The position numbers were made by a program, and so were the translations under genes. Source: Allobosea sp. LC85 (GTDB lineage: Bacteria; Pseudomonadota; Alphaproteobacteria; Rhizobiales; Beijerinckiaceae). From it: DNA of 64,000 nucleotides. Under the pieces are notes generated by a model. The model worked only from the letters and a program-made list of their open reading frames with translations. It was not told where the DNA came from and searched no databases. Positions within the stretch are counted from its first letter, which is position 1; every line of letters begins with the position of its first letter. The stretch lies in assembly GCF_000735605.1 (NCBI RefSeq), contig NZ_JPKG01000004.1, positions 1 through 64,000 on the forward strand. The letters are read 5' to 3'. Shown piece by piece: positions 44,901 through 53,498 of the stretch.

Positions 44901-45350
44901 ATGATACTTTCAATTGCACGTAAATTCATCTCGATGCCGCGCAGTTGGCGAAATATTGCGCTAGCCAATCTCTGTTTTGTTTTGGTTGGGTGCGGTGGCC
45001 CGAGTTTCACAATCGTCGATACAAATATTTCCGATAGAAAATTTGACAAATATATAGGTTTGTCAACTTGGATCCAAAATAATAAGATTATTGAAGATGG
45101 GATAATAAAACACCTTGAGAGTAATGGTTTTGTTGAGTTGCGAGAATTTAAGAGTTATTTGGAGGAATCTGGCGCTATATGTCGTATTGAAGGTAATTTA
45201 AGATGTGAATTAAAAAAATATAGGAGATATGTAATATATCCAGATGTTTCAAATGGATCGAAATTCTATAATCAATGGATAATAATCGTCAATATCGATA
45301 AAAATAGAAAGATTACTGTTTCAGTATCTCAAGTCGGAATGAATGGTTGA
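44901..45350 (+). CDS. Low-GC putative lipoprotein
   Basis: 149 residues. The N-terminus is basic then hydrophobic and ends in a lipobox-like LVGC (near residue 31), so a lipid-anchored outer or inner membrane protein is likely. The mature part is rich in Lys, Ile, Asn and Tyr and matches no family I know. Base composition is far below the rest of the window, a strong sign of foreign origin. It sits between the HlyC-like gene and a truncated HlyD gene. Confidence 0.6.
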   Translation: MILSIARKFISMPRSWRNIALANLCFVLVGCGGPSFTIVDTNISDRKFDKYIGLSTWIQNNKIIEDGIIKHLESNGFVELREFKSYLEESGAICRIEGNLRCELKKYRRYVIYPDVSNGSKFYNQWIIIVNIDKNRKITVSVSQVGMNG

Positions 45351-45395
45351 ACAATTTAGATCGAACTCTTTCTTATTTTTTGGGGTGGGGGGGCG

Positions 45396-45932
45396 ATGAA
45401 GGAGCTGCGCGACATCCAAGGCAAGAGCGCCGAGCTGGTCGAGCGGCGCGTCGCTGCCGAGGATCAGCTGAAGCGCATCGAGATCCGCGCGCCGAGTGCG
45501 GGCTTTGTGCATCAGCTCGCCGTCCACACCGTTGGCGGCGTGATCACGCCGGCCGAGCCGGCCATGCTGATCGTCCCGGCCGAGGATGCACTCCAGATCG
45601 AGGCGCGGGTCAATCCGCCCGACATCGACCAGATCGCGCTCGGCCAGGCCGCGCAGATCAAGATCCACGCCTTCAACCAGCGCACCACGCCGGAGCTGCA
45701 GGGCCAGGTCTCCCGCATCTCGGCCGATACCAGCCGCGACCAGCAGACCGGCGTGACCTTCTACACCATCCGCGTCATGGTCGAGCCCGGCGAACTCGCG
45801 CGGCTGGCGCCCCACCGGATCAGCGCCGGCATGCAGGCCGATGTCTTCGTCAGGACCGAGGACCGCACCCCGCTCGAATACATCGTCAAGCCGCTCAAGG
45901 ATCAGATCGCAAAAGCGTTCAGGGAGAGATGA
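45396..45932 (+). pseudogene. N-terminally truncated HlyD-family adaptor
   Basis: The 178 residues correspond to the C-terminal 40% of a PrtE/HlyD protein: the end of the coiled coil, the second lipoyl half (IEIRAPSAGFVHQLAVHTVG), the beta barrel and the closing TPLEYIVKPL. The membrane helix and first lipoyl half are missing, so it cannot form a working adaptor. It is homologous to, but clearly different from, the intact gene at 42620. The break coincides with the end of the low-GC lipoprotein gene. Confidence 0.75.
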
Positions 45933-46156
45933 GCGGAGAGCCATGGCGGCTTGCGCCGTTCGGCGCCCTCCTTTCTCGTCAAGGATCGAGGCTGCGCTCC
46001 TCGATCGCTTCATGTTGCCGCGCATCATCCCATGTGCCGGCCTGGCGGCCGCGACCCTCGCCTGCGCGACGGCCTTCATGCCAGCTGTGCGATCGGGGGC
46101 TTTCCCTCGTGGCCCGCTTTCGTCCAGATTGGCCGCGTCGCTTGCGAGGTCGAACC

Positions 46157-47701
46157 GTGGCCCAATTCAACTATCCGGCCTGGAACCTGATCCAGCTCGC
46201 CCGCGAGAGTGAAAAGCCGCTCTACGAGCAGATCTTCGCCCAGTTCCGCGACAGCATCATGGAAGGGCGGCTGGCGCGCGGCACGCGCCTTCCGCCCAGC
46301 CGCATGCTGGCCAGGGAGCTCTCGCTCGCCCGCAACACGGTCATCCAATCCTATGACAAGCTGGAGGCCGAAGGCTATGTCAGGCGCATCCGCGGCTCGG
46401 GCACCTTCGTGGACAGGGTCCTGCCCGAAGATCATCGCGTTCCGGTTGTCCAGCCCGCGCTCGGCACCGAACGCTCCGTCCCGGCCCTGTCGGCCCGCGC
46501 CGGGCGGCTGATCGATCTCGGCCTGCCGCCGGAGCGCTCCGAGACGCTCGATCTCAGCCCGGGCGTCCCGGCGCTGGACGAATTCCCCTACGAGGTCTTC
46601 GGCCAGATCGCCGCACGGCACTGGCGCTCCCGGGCGCTGTCGCAGACCGGTTATGGCTCCACCAGTCATGGCTCCACCAGTCATGGCTCAACCAGTCATG
46701 GCGCGAGCCTCACCGCCCAGATCGCGACCTATCTCGCCGAGACGCGCGGCGTCACCTGCCAGCCCGGGCAGATCATCGTCGTCGGCAGCACGCTGCAGAC
46801 TGCCGCGCTCGTCGCCCATGCCCTGCTCGATCCCGGCGACGAGGTCATCGTCGAGGATCCCGGGCATGTCACGCAGCTCGCCACCTTCTCGCTCTGCGGC
46901 TTGAAGACGACCGCTGTCCCTGTCGACGCGCAGGGGCTCGATGCCGCGCGCATCCCCCGGGACACCGGCGGTGGCCCGGCAGCAAGACTGATCGTCGTCA
47001 CGCCCGTGGAGCAGTTCCCCTTTGGCTGCTCGATGCCACTGGCGCGTCGGCGGGCGGTGCTCGACTGGGCTCATGCCCATGGCGCCTGGGTGATGGAGGA
47101 TGATTTCAACAGCGAGATCCGCTGGTCCGGACAGGCGCAACCGCCGCTCTTCGCCGAGGATCGTCACGGCCGCGTGATCTACACCAGCTCCTTCAACCGT
47201 GCGCTCGCTCCTGGCCTGCGCCTGGCCTATCTCGTCGTGCCGCCCGATCTGGTCGAGGCCTTCACGCTGGCCCAGCGGGCGCTGTCGCATTATGCGCCGC
47301 AGCCCGATCAGGCGCTCGTCGCCGCCTTCATGCGGGAAGGCCATCTCGCCGCGCATCTGCGCCGGATGCGCGCGATCTATCGCGAACGCTCGCTGCTTCT
47401 GGCCGATTGCCTGCAGCAGAGACTGGGCGAGAGCTTCGCCATTCCCCATGTCACCGCCGGCCTGCACATGACGATTCACCCAAACCGGCCGTTCGACGAC
47501 ATCGCCGTCGCCAGCGCGCTGTCCCGGCGGGGTTTCGATTGTCCGCCGCTCTCGCTGTATTGCCAGGGCCCTGTCCGGCACGGCCTCATCCTCGGCTTCG
47601 GCAACACGCGCACGGAGAGGATACCGGCGCGCGCCGCGACGGTGGCGGACGTGATCGCGGAGCTGTCCGCACGGCCAGGCGAAGCCCGGGCGGCGCGCTG
47701 A
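46157..47701 (+). CDS. MocR/GabR-type regulator with altered PLP site (module B)
   Basis: The start is a GTG with GAGG seven bases upstream and aligns with the paralogue at 20996 ([10 protein letters not shown] against NSAFNYPFWN). 514 residues: GntR winged helix ([20 protein letters not shown]), then an aminotransferase-like domain ([26 protein letters not shown]). The PLP-lysine segment reads SSFNRAL in place of GxFSKTL, so the anchor residue is Arg348. A three-unit GSTSH repeat (about 167-181) replaces the usual GYGDPxG loop. Likely controls the ABC genes that follow. Confidence 0.9.
   Translation: MAQFNYPAWNLIQLARESEKPLYEQIFAQFRDSIMEGRLARGTRLPPSRMLARELSLARNTVIQSYDKLEAEGYVRRIRGSGTFVDRVLPEDHRVPVVQPALGTERSVPALSARAGRLIDLGLPPERSETLDLSPGVPALDEFPYEVFGQIAARHWRSRALSQTGYGSTSHGSTSHGSTSHGASLTAQIATYLAETRGVTCQPGQIIVVGSTLQTAALVAHALLDPGDEVIVEDPGHVTQLATFSLCGLKTTAVPVDAQGLDAARIPRDTGGGPAARLIVVTPVEQFPFGCSMPLARRRAVLDWAHAHGAWVMEDDFNSEIRWSGQAQPPLFAEDRHGRVIYTSSFNRALAPGLRLAYLVVPPDLVEAFTLAQRALSHYAPQPDQALVAAFMREGHLAAHLRRMRAIYRERSLLLADCLQQRLGESFAIPHVTAGLHMTIHPNRPFDDIAVASALSRRGFDCPPLSLYCQGPVRHGLILGFGNTRTERIPARAATVADVIAELSARPGEARAAR
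46653..46697 (+). repeat. Three 15-bp tandem repeats inside the MocR gene
   Basis: Units ATGGCTCCACCAGTC at 46653 and 46668, then one with a single change at 46683. They encode Gly-Ser-Thr-Ser-His three times in the linker ahead of the aminotransferase core and keep the frame. Confidence 0.85.
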
Positions 47702-47756
47702 CACGCAACGGGCGCCGTTGCCGTCAGCACGCTGCCCAGCGCCTGGGCGGCGTCGA

Positions 47757-47790
47757 GGATTGGACCATGACGAAAGCCGAGAATTGGACC
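47757..47790. promoter_or_regulatory. Candidate MocR operator B: ATTGGACC direct repeats
   Basis: ATTGGACC is found at 47759-47766 and 47783-47790, 24 bp apart in the same orientation, 50-80 bp upstream of the ATPase start. Module A has AATTGGT repeats 23 bp apart in the equivalent place. The second half-sites of the two modules agree as GAATTGG-2-CTTG. Confidence 0.5.
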
Positions 47791-47840
47791 TTGGGTCGCT
47801 TGGCGCCGCTTCGCATCATCCAGGCCAGCAGCGGGGTCCC

Positions 47841-48611
47841 ATGAGCGCCGAACCGAACAACGTCCTGGACGTCAAAGGCATTCGCAAGCAGTTCGGGGGG
47901 CTCTCCGTCCTGAAGGGGCTGGACCTGACGGCGCGCGCCCATGACGTCATCACGATGATCGGCGCCAGCGGCTCGGGCAAGAGCACCTTCCTGCGCTGCA
48001 TCAATCTTCTCGAACTGCCCGACGCCGGGACCATCGCCTTCGACGGCGAGATGATCCGGCTGGAACAGGGCAGGGGCGGGGCGCGCCTCGATCGGCGCCA
48101 GATCAACCGGATGCGCAGCCGCATCGGCATGGTCTTCCAGAGCTTCAATCTCTGGACCCATCTGACCGTCCTGGAGAATGTCAGCGTCGCCCCGATCAAG
48201 GTGCTGGGCTTGGGCCGGCGCGAGGCGACGGAGCGCGCCGAGGCCTATCTCGACAAGGTCGGCCTGATCGACAAGCGCAACGCCTACCCCCAGCACATCT
48301 CCGGGGGGCAGCAGCAACGCGTCGGCATCGCCCGGGCCCTCGCCATGGAGCCGGCGCTCCTGCTCTTCGACGAGCCGACTTCGGCGCTCGACCCGGAGCT
48401 GGTCGGGGAGGTGCTCGCCGTGATGCGCGCGCTCGCCGCGGAGGGCCGCACGATGATCATCGTCACCCATGAGATGGGCTTTGCCCGCGAGATCTCCGGC
48501 GAAGTCCTGTTCCTGCATCAGGGGGTGGTCGAGGAGCGCGGGCCGCCCGAGCAGGTTCTCGGCAACCCGAACTCGGAGCGCTGCCGCGCCTTCCTGCAGC
48601 GCGTCCTGTGA
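47841..48611 (+). CDS. Polar-amino-acid-type ABC transporter ATPase (module B)
   Basis: 256 residues from the ATG at 47841. Walker [10 protein letters not shown], signature [15 protein letters not shown], Walker [14 protein letters not shown]-loop VTHEM. It is very like the module A ATPase at 22662 over the whole length, which indicates duplication of the module. It energises the two permeases encoded downstream. Confidence 0.92.
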   Translation: MSAEPNNVLDVKGIRKQFGGLSVLKGLDLTARAHDVITMIGASGSGKSTFLRCINLLELPDAGTIAFDGEMIRLEQGRGGARLDRRQINRMRSRIGMVFQSFNLWTHLTVLENVSVAPIKVLGLGRREATERAEAYLDKVGLIDKRNAYPQHISGGQQQRVGIARALAMEPALLLFDEPTSALDPELVGEVLAVMRALAAEGRTMIIVTHEMGFAREISGEVLFLHQGVVEERGPPEQVLGNPNSERCRAFLQRVL

Positions 48612-48639
48612 TCTGGCCATCAATGAAAAGGGGAGTTCC

Positions 48640-49422
48640 ATGCTCAAGCATCTCGTCATCGCGGCCGGCCTCATGGGCGCATTCGCCTCCGGCGCCGCGG
48701 CGCGCGACATCAGGATCGGCAGCGAATGCACCTATCCGCCGTTCAATTTCCGTGACGCCAAGGGCGAGCTGCAAGGCTTCGACATCGATGTCGCGCGCGA
48801 GATCGGCAAGCGCCTCAATGCCAATCTGATCTTCGTCTGCCAGCAATGGGACGGCATGATCCCGGCCCTGCTGGCGGGCAAGTTCGACCTGCTGCTCGCC
48901 AGCATGTCGATCACCGAGGACCGCAAGAAGACGATCGACTTCAGCGTGCCCTACCGCTCCTCCACCGCACGCTTCATCGGGCCGAAGACGCTCAAGGTTT
49001 CGCCGGTCGCGGCCGACGGCAAGCCGAACCCGGCCGGCCTTGCCGGCAAGACCGTCGGCATCCAGCGCTCCTCGACCTATGAGCAATACATGACCAAGGA
49101 GTTCGCGGGCGCCAAGGTCGCGCAATACGACACCGTCGACAACATGCTGCTCGACCTGCAGTCGAACCGGATCGACCTCGTCTTCGCCGGGCCGATCAAG
49201 CTCGATGGCGACTTCCTGCAGAAGCCGCGCGGCGAGAAGTTCAGCTTCATCGGCCCCGAGATCAACGACGTCTCCTATTTCGGCCCGGGCGTCGGTGTCG
49301 GCATCCGCAAGGCCGACAGCGCGCTGCGCGACGAGGTCGATGCGGCGCTGACGGCATCGTTCAAGGACGGCTCCTTCAAGGCGATCAATGACCGCTACTG
49401 GTCCTTCAGCGTTCTGCCCTGA
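48640..49422 (+). CDS. Periplasmic binding protein, HisJ/LAO type (module B)
   Basis: 260 residues from the ATG at 48640 (GGGGAG four bases upstream), with a signal peptide to about AAARD. The Ser/Arg carboxylate contacts are kept (SMSITEDRK). The amino-group Asp of LAO-type proteins is missing, as in module A: the segment is VFAGPIKLDGD. The YRSSTARFIGPK stretch is also shared with module A. The two importers therefore probably bind the same or related ligands, which are not ordinary alpha-amino acids. Confidence 0.9.
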   Translation: MLKHLVIAAGLMGAFASGAAARDIRIGSECTYPPFNFRDAKGELQGFDIDVAREIGKRLNANLIFVCQQWDGMIPALLAGKFDLLLASMSITEDRKKTIDFSVPYRSSTARFIGPKTLKVSPVAADGKPNPAGLAGKTVGIQRSSTYEQYMTKEFAGAKVAQYDTVDNMLLDLQSNRIDLVFAGPIKLDGDFLQKPRGEKFSFIGPEINDVSYFGPGVGVGIRKADSALRDEVDAALTASFKDGSFKAINDRYWSFSVLP

Positions 49423-49488
49423 TCGGAACGGGGCAGGGCGGGGCGCGCAGAGCACCCGTCCGCCACCCACCAGCCGGAGGTTGCCAAG

Positions 49489-50187
49489 ATGGATCTGCTG
49501 ATGGGCTGGGGTGGCCAGGTTGCGCGCGGCGTGGTCACCACCATCGAGGTCGCCCTCGCTTCGCTGCTGCTCGGCTTCCTCTGGGGCGTCCTCGGGGCGC
49601 TCGCCCAGCTTTCGCGCTGGTGGCTGGTCCGCAAGCTCGGCTTCTTCTTCACGCTGGTGATGCGCGGAACGCCCGAGCTCTTGATCATCCTGATCGTCTA
49701 TTTCGGCGGCTCGGTGGCGCTGGGCGGCCTGCCGAAGGCGATGAACTCCGCCGGCGGCTTCGTCGAGATCCCGGCCTTCGCGGCGGGCGTGTTCGCGCTC
49801 AGCCTGGTCTTCGGGGGCTATGCGGCGGAGGTCCTGCGCGGCGCCTTCCTGGCGATCCCGAAGGGGCAGATCGAGGCGGCCGAGGCGTTCGGCTTCTCCT
49901 GGTGGGATGCGTTCGTGACGATCCGATTGCCCCAGATGTGGCGCTTCGCCTTGCCCGGGCTCGGCAATAACTGGATCTCGCTGATCAAGGATACCTCGCT
50001 GGTTTCGGTCGTCGGCCTCGAGGAGGTGATGCGCGTCAGCGCGATAGCGACCTCGGTCACCGGCGAACCCTTCCGGTTCTATCTCGTCGCAGCAGTGATC
50101 TTCTACGTCCTGACCACGTCCAACGGCCTGCTGGTCGAGAGGCTGGAACGCCGCGCCTCGCGCGGCGAGCGGGAGCTCGCCCGATGA
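49489..50187 (+). CDS. ABC transporter permease HisQ-like (module B)
   Basis: 232 residues, GGAGG eight bases before the ATG. EAA loop GQIEAAEAFGFSWWDAF and the VMRGTPELLIILIVYFGG stretch, as in module A and of identical length. Its stop overlaps the start of the next permease (ATGA). It forms half of the membrane channel. Confidence 0.9.
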   Translation: MDLLMGWGGQVARGVVTTIEVALASLLLGFLWGVLGALAQLSRWWLVRKLGFFFTLVMRGTPELLIILIVYFGGSVALGGLPKAMNSAGGFVEIPAFAAGVFALSLVFGGYAAEVLRGAFLAIPKGQIEAAEAFGFSWWDAFVTIRLPQMWRFALPGLGNNWISLIKDTSLVSVVGLEEVMRVSAIATSVTGEPFRFYLVAAVIFYVLTTSNGLLVERLERRASRGERELAR

Positions 50188-50927
50188 ACACAGCCCTGAT
50201 GATCGAAAGCATCCCGGCGCTGCTGCGGGGTACCTGGCTGAGCATCCAGCTGCTCTCGGCCTCGCTGCTGTTCGGGCTGCTCCTGGCGGTCCCGCTTGCG
50301 ATCGCCAGGCTGGAAGCCCCCGGGCCGGTGCGCGCCGCCGTGGCCTTCTACATCTCCTTCTTCAGGGGCACGCCGCTGCTGGTCCAGATCTTCCTGGTCT
50401 ATTACGGCATCGCGCAGTTCGAATTCGTCCGCGACAGCGCGCTCTGGCCCTCTATCCGCGAGGCCTGGTTCTGCGCGGTCCTGACCTTTTCGCTGCACAC
50501 GGCCGCCTACACCGCCAACATCCTGCGCGGCGCGATCAGCGCCGTGCCCGCCGGCGAGATCGAGGCCGCACGCGCCTGCGGCATGTCGCTTCCGCTGGCC
50601 TACCGCATCATCATCCTGCCCCGCGCCGTCAGGCTGGCGCTGCCGGCCTACACCAACGAGGTCGTCAGCATGCTGAAGGCGACCTCGCTGGCGAGCACGA
50701 TCACGATCATGGAGCTGACCGGCACCGCGAACACGATCGTCGCCCGTACTTTCGCGCCCTACGAACTCTTCGTGACGGCGGCCGCGATCTATCTCCTCAT
50801 CACCACCGTCCTGACCGCAGCCCTGCGAACGCTCGAATACCGGCTCGCCAGGCACCAACGCGATCTGCGCCCCTCGGCCGCGATCGTCGGAGACCGACAT
50901 GTCCAAGCCCGACCTGCCAAAGCCTGA
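50184..50927 (+). CDS. ABC transporter permease HisM-like (module B)
   Basis: 247 residues with FFRGTPLLVQIFLVYYGIAQ, the EAA loop GEIEAARACGMSLPLAY and KATSLASTITIMELTG, closely matching the module A partner. Its last 29 bases overlap the start of the phosphatase gene, again coupling import and dephosphorylation genes. Confidence 0.9.
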   Translation: MNTALMIESIPALLRGTWLSIQLLSASLLFGLLLAVPLAIARLEAPGPVRAAVAFYISFFRGTPLLVQIFLVYYGIAQFEFVRDSALWPSIREAWFCAVLTFSLHTAAYTANILRGAISAVPAGEIEAARACGMSLPLAYRIIILPRAVRLALPAYTNEVVSMLKATSLASTITIMELTGTANTIVARTFAPYELFVTAAAIYLLITTVLTAALRTLEYRLARHQRDLRPSAAIVGDRHVQARPAKA

Positions 50928-51696
50928 CCTGCCTGCGCTCGCCCGCTTCGCCGAACACCTCGCCGACCAGAGCGGCGCGATCATCCGGGAGGCCATCGCG
51001 CAGCGACGCAGCTTCGACACCAAATCCGACAGGAGCCCCGTCACGGAGATCGACCGGCGCGTGGAAGCGAGCCTGCGCCGCGCGCTGGAAGCAGCTCATC
51101 CCGACCACGGCATCCTTGGCGAGGAATATGCCTCGGTCGGCCTGGAGCGCGATTTCGTCTGGGTGCTCGACCCGATCGACGGCACCAAGGCCTTCATCAC
51201 CGGCATTCCGACCTTCGGGACCCTGATCGCGCTGGCCTACCGGGGCGTGCCGATCCTCGGCGTCATCGACAACCCGGTGACCCGGGAACGCTGGGTCGGC
51301 GTCGATGGAACCCCGACGCGCCGCAATGGCGAGGCCGTCACCTCGCGCAAGGGAACAGCGCTTGGCGATGCGACCCTCGGCAACGGCAACCCGGAGCCTT
51401 TCGACGCAAGGGAGCGGGCGGCCTTCGAGAGGCTCAGGGTCGACACCAGATGGTGCGTCTATGGCGGCGGCTGCCATGCCTATGGCCGTGTTGCCGATGG
51501 CGCGCTCGACATCAGCATCGACAGTGGGCTCGACGCCTTCGACTACTGCGCCCTTGCGCCGATCGTGCGCAATGCCGGAGGTGCGATCAGCGACTGGGAG
51601 GGCAAGCCGCTGACGATCCATTCCGGCCACCGCTGTGTCGCGAGCGGCAGCCCCGAACTTCACGAGAGGGTGCTCGAGCGTCTCAGGCTTCAGTGA
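50899..51696 (+). CDS. Inositol-monophosphatase-family phosphatase, HisN-like (module B)
   Basis: 265 residues. Metal motifs GEEYAS and DPIDGTKAF are present, followed by ITGIPTFGTLIALAY as in the histidinol-phosphatase branch. The C-terminal motif is FDYCALAPIVRNAGG. It parallels the phosphatase at 25755 in sequence and position. The start inside the permease gene gives a Lys/Pro-rich N-terminus (SKPDLPKPDLP). It should act in the cytoplasm on a phosphomonoester. Histidinol phosphate is only one candidate, because no his genes are nearby. Confidence 0.88.
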   Translation: MSKPDLPKPDLPALARFAEHLADQSGAIIREAIAQRRSFDTKSDRSPVTEIDRRVEASLRRALEAAHPDHGILGEEYASVGLERDFVWVLDPIDGTKAFITGIPTFGTLIALAYRGVPILGVIDNPVTRERWVGVDGTPTRRNGEAVTSRKGTALGDATLGNGNPEPFDARERAAFERLRVDTRWCVYGGGCHAYGRVADGALDISIDSGLDAFDYCALAPIVRNAGGAISDWEGKPLTIHSGHRCVASGSPELHERVLERLRLQ

Positions 51697-51713
51697 GGAA
51701 GGCGACTGCCCCC

Positions 51714-51740
51714 GGCTGCGGCGCCAGCTTCGCGCCAGCC
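51714..51740. terminator. Weak hairpin between convergent genes
   Basis: GGCT (51714-51717) and GGCGC (51720-51724) pair with AGCC (51737-51740) and GCGCC (51732-51736). It lies between the phosphatase stop (51696) and the BKACE stop (51752). No T-run. Confidence 0.3.
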
Positions 51741-51751
51741 GTCCCACCGCT

Positions 51752-52600
51752 TCAAACGGCAGCGAGGTTCAGGGCGGCGCGCGCTTCGGCGGGCGTGGCC
51801 GGCCGGCGGCCATGGCGGCCGATCAGTTCGACCGCCAGCGCGACCAGCTCGGCATTGCCGCTCGCCAGCCGGTCCTTGTGGATGCGGATATTGTCCTCCA
51901 GCCCGGTACGCACGGCATCCGCACCGCGGGCGAGCGCCCAGTCCATCACCCGCATCTGGTCGCGCCCGATGCCGGCTGCCGTCCAGGTCGCGCCGGGAAT
52001 GACCCGCCTGGTCTCGGCGAGCAGGATGTCGAGCAGCACCTCGTCGGCCGGCATCGCATTCCTGACGCCCATCACGAACTGGATATGCGGGCGTGGGCCG
52101 ATCAGCCCTTCCTCGATCAGGCGGCGCGCCGCATGAATATGCGAGAGGTCGAAGATCTCGATCTCCGGTGCGATCCGATGCTCCTGCATCCGCGCCGCGA
52201 GATCGTTCACCAGGCTCGTCGGGTTCTCGTAGACGATCGTCGGAAAATTCACGGAGCCTGTCGAAAGCGAGGCCATGTCCGGGCGATGAACGAGGCTCAA
52301 GCCCCGTGCCGCCGGGTCGCGCCCGCGGCCCCCGGTCGAGAACTGGACGATCATGCCCGGGCAGGCCTGGCGAATGCCGGCCTGCACCTGGGCGAAGCGC
52401 TCCGGATCGGATGAGGGGGTCTCGTCGTCATGACGGACATGGATATGGACGAGACTGGCACCCGCCGCGAAGGCGGCGCGGGTCGAGGCGATCTGCTCGG
52501 CCGGCAGCACGGGCAGGTTCGGATTGTCCTTCTTGCGCGGCACGGAGCCGGTGATGGCGACCGCCACCACGACGGGGCGAGTGGTCATGGCGTCTGTCAT
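51752..52600 (-). CDS. Beta-keto acid cleavage enzyme (BKACE, DUF849)
   Basis: 282 residues from the ATG at 52600, which overlaps the stop of the SDR gene (ATGA); the longer open frame is a shadow. The TIM-barrel enzyme shows the zinc His pair in LVHIHVRHDD and the family segments NFPTIVYENP, FDLSHIHAARRLIEEG and DAVRTGLEDNI. BKACE enzymes condense a beta-keto acid with acetyl-CoA to give acetoacetate and a CoA ester. Its place at the end of the cat operon suggests 3-oxoadipate or a derivative as substrate. This is an inference. Confidence 0.85.
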   Translation of the reverse strand: MTDAMTTRPVVVAVAITGSVPRKKDNPNLPVLPAEQIASTRAAFAAGASLVHIHVRHDDETPSSDPERFAQVQAGIRQACPGMIVQFSTGGRGRDPAARGLSLVHRPDMASLSTGSVNFPTIVYENPTSLVNDLAARMQEHRIAPEIEIFDLSHIHAARRLIEEGLIGPRPHIQFVMGVRNAMPADEVLLDILLAETRRVIPGATWTAAGIGRDQMRVMDWALARGADAVRTGLEDNIRIHKDRLASGNAELVALAVELIGRHGRRPATPAEARAALNLAAV

Positions 52601-53400
52601 CCCTGGTCGCCGCCGCCGGCCGGAAGCACGGTTCCGTTGACATAGGACGCATCGTCCGACGCCAGGAACAGGATGGCGGCGGCGATCTCGCCGAGCTGTC
52701 CGTAGCGGCCGAGATGCGAGGCACTGAGCGTCTGCTCGACGACCTGCTGCATCCACTGCTTGTCCGCCTCGGTCTGCGCGTCGGTTCCCCGCGGAATCCG
52801 GCGGGGCGGCGCATCCACGCCACCCGACGCCACGGCGTTGACGCGGATATTCGTGCCCGCGAGCTCGAAGGCGAGCGAGGCGGTCAGAGCATTCACGCCG
52901 CCCTTGGCCGCGGAATAGGGAATGCGGTTGATGCCCTTGGTCGCGATCGAGGAGACGTTGACGATCGCGCCGCGTCCCTGTTCCAGCATGGTAGGCAGCA
53001 CGGTGCGGCAGCCCCACAGCGTCGGAAACAGGGAACGGCTGATCTCCGCGGCGATCTGGCGTTCGTCGAATTCCTGGAAGGGCCGCATCCAGATCGCGCC
53101 GCCGACATTGGTCACCAGCACGTCGATGGCGCCGAAGCTCTCCTTGGCGCGCGCCATCACCCGCTCATTCCCGGCGAAGGTCTCGAGATCCTCCTCGAGC
53201 GCGATGACGCGCCCTGGCCCGTAAGCCGAGGCGATCTCCTGCGCGACCTCCTGGATGATGGCCGAGCGGTCGACGATCGTCAGCCTTGCCCCTTCGGCAG
53301 CCGCATCCAGCGCCACCTGCTTGCCGACGCCCTGGGCGGCACCAGTGACGACGAGGCTGCGGCCTTCGAACCGGCGGCCGCGCGTGGATGGCTGGGACAT
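52597..53400 (-). CDS. benD: SDR dehydrogenase, benzoate-cis-diol dehydrogenase (BenD) type
   Basis: 267 residues. NAD-binding TGAAQGVG, catalytic Ser in NVSSIA and YSAAK (Tyr and Lys). The segments TNVGGAIWMRPFQEF, RRSLFPTLW-like (SRSLFPTLWGCRTVLP) and GGVDAPPRRIPRGT are typical of BenD, which turns 1,6-dihydroxycyclohexa-2,4-diene-1-carboxylate into catechol. It lies behind catA with a 172-bp gap holding a strong hairpin. The BenABC dioxygenase genes are not in the window. Confidence 0.82.
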   Translation of the reverse strand: MSQPSTRGRRFEGRSLVVTGAAQGVGKQVALDAAAEGARLTIVDRSAIIQEVAQEIASAYGPGRVIALEEDLETFAGNERVMARAKESFGAIDVLVTNVGGAIWMRPFQEFDERQIAAEISRSLFPTLWGCRTVLPTMLEQGRGAIVNVSSIATKGINRIPYSAAKGGVNALTASLAFELAGTNIRVNAVASGGVDAPPRRIPRGTDAQTEADKQWMQQVVEQTLSASHLGRYGQLGEIAAAILFLASDDASYVNGTVLPAGGGDQG

Positions 53401-53498
53401 GGTTGATCTCCGGGAAAGATGCCGCCGTGAGGCGGGGACTTGACGGCTGCGCCGTCTCCGGTCAGGCGGGCGGCGAAGGCCAGCGGTACCGTTAGTAT

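Noticed and set aside
45347..46156. N-terminal extension of the module B MocR frame
   Set aside because: It is Arg-rich and overlaps the HlyD remnant in another frame. The GTG at 46157 has a ribosome site and aligns with the paralogue.
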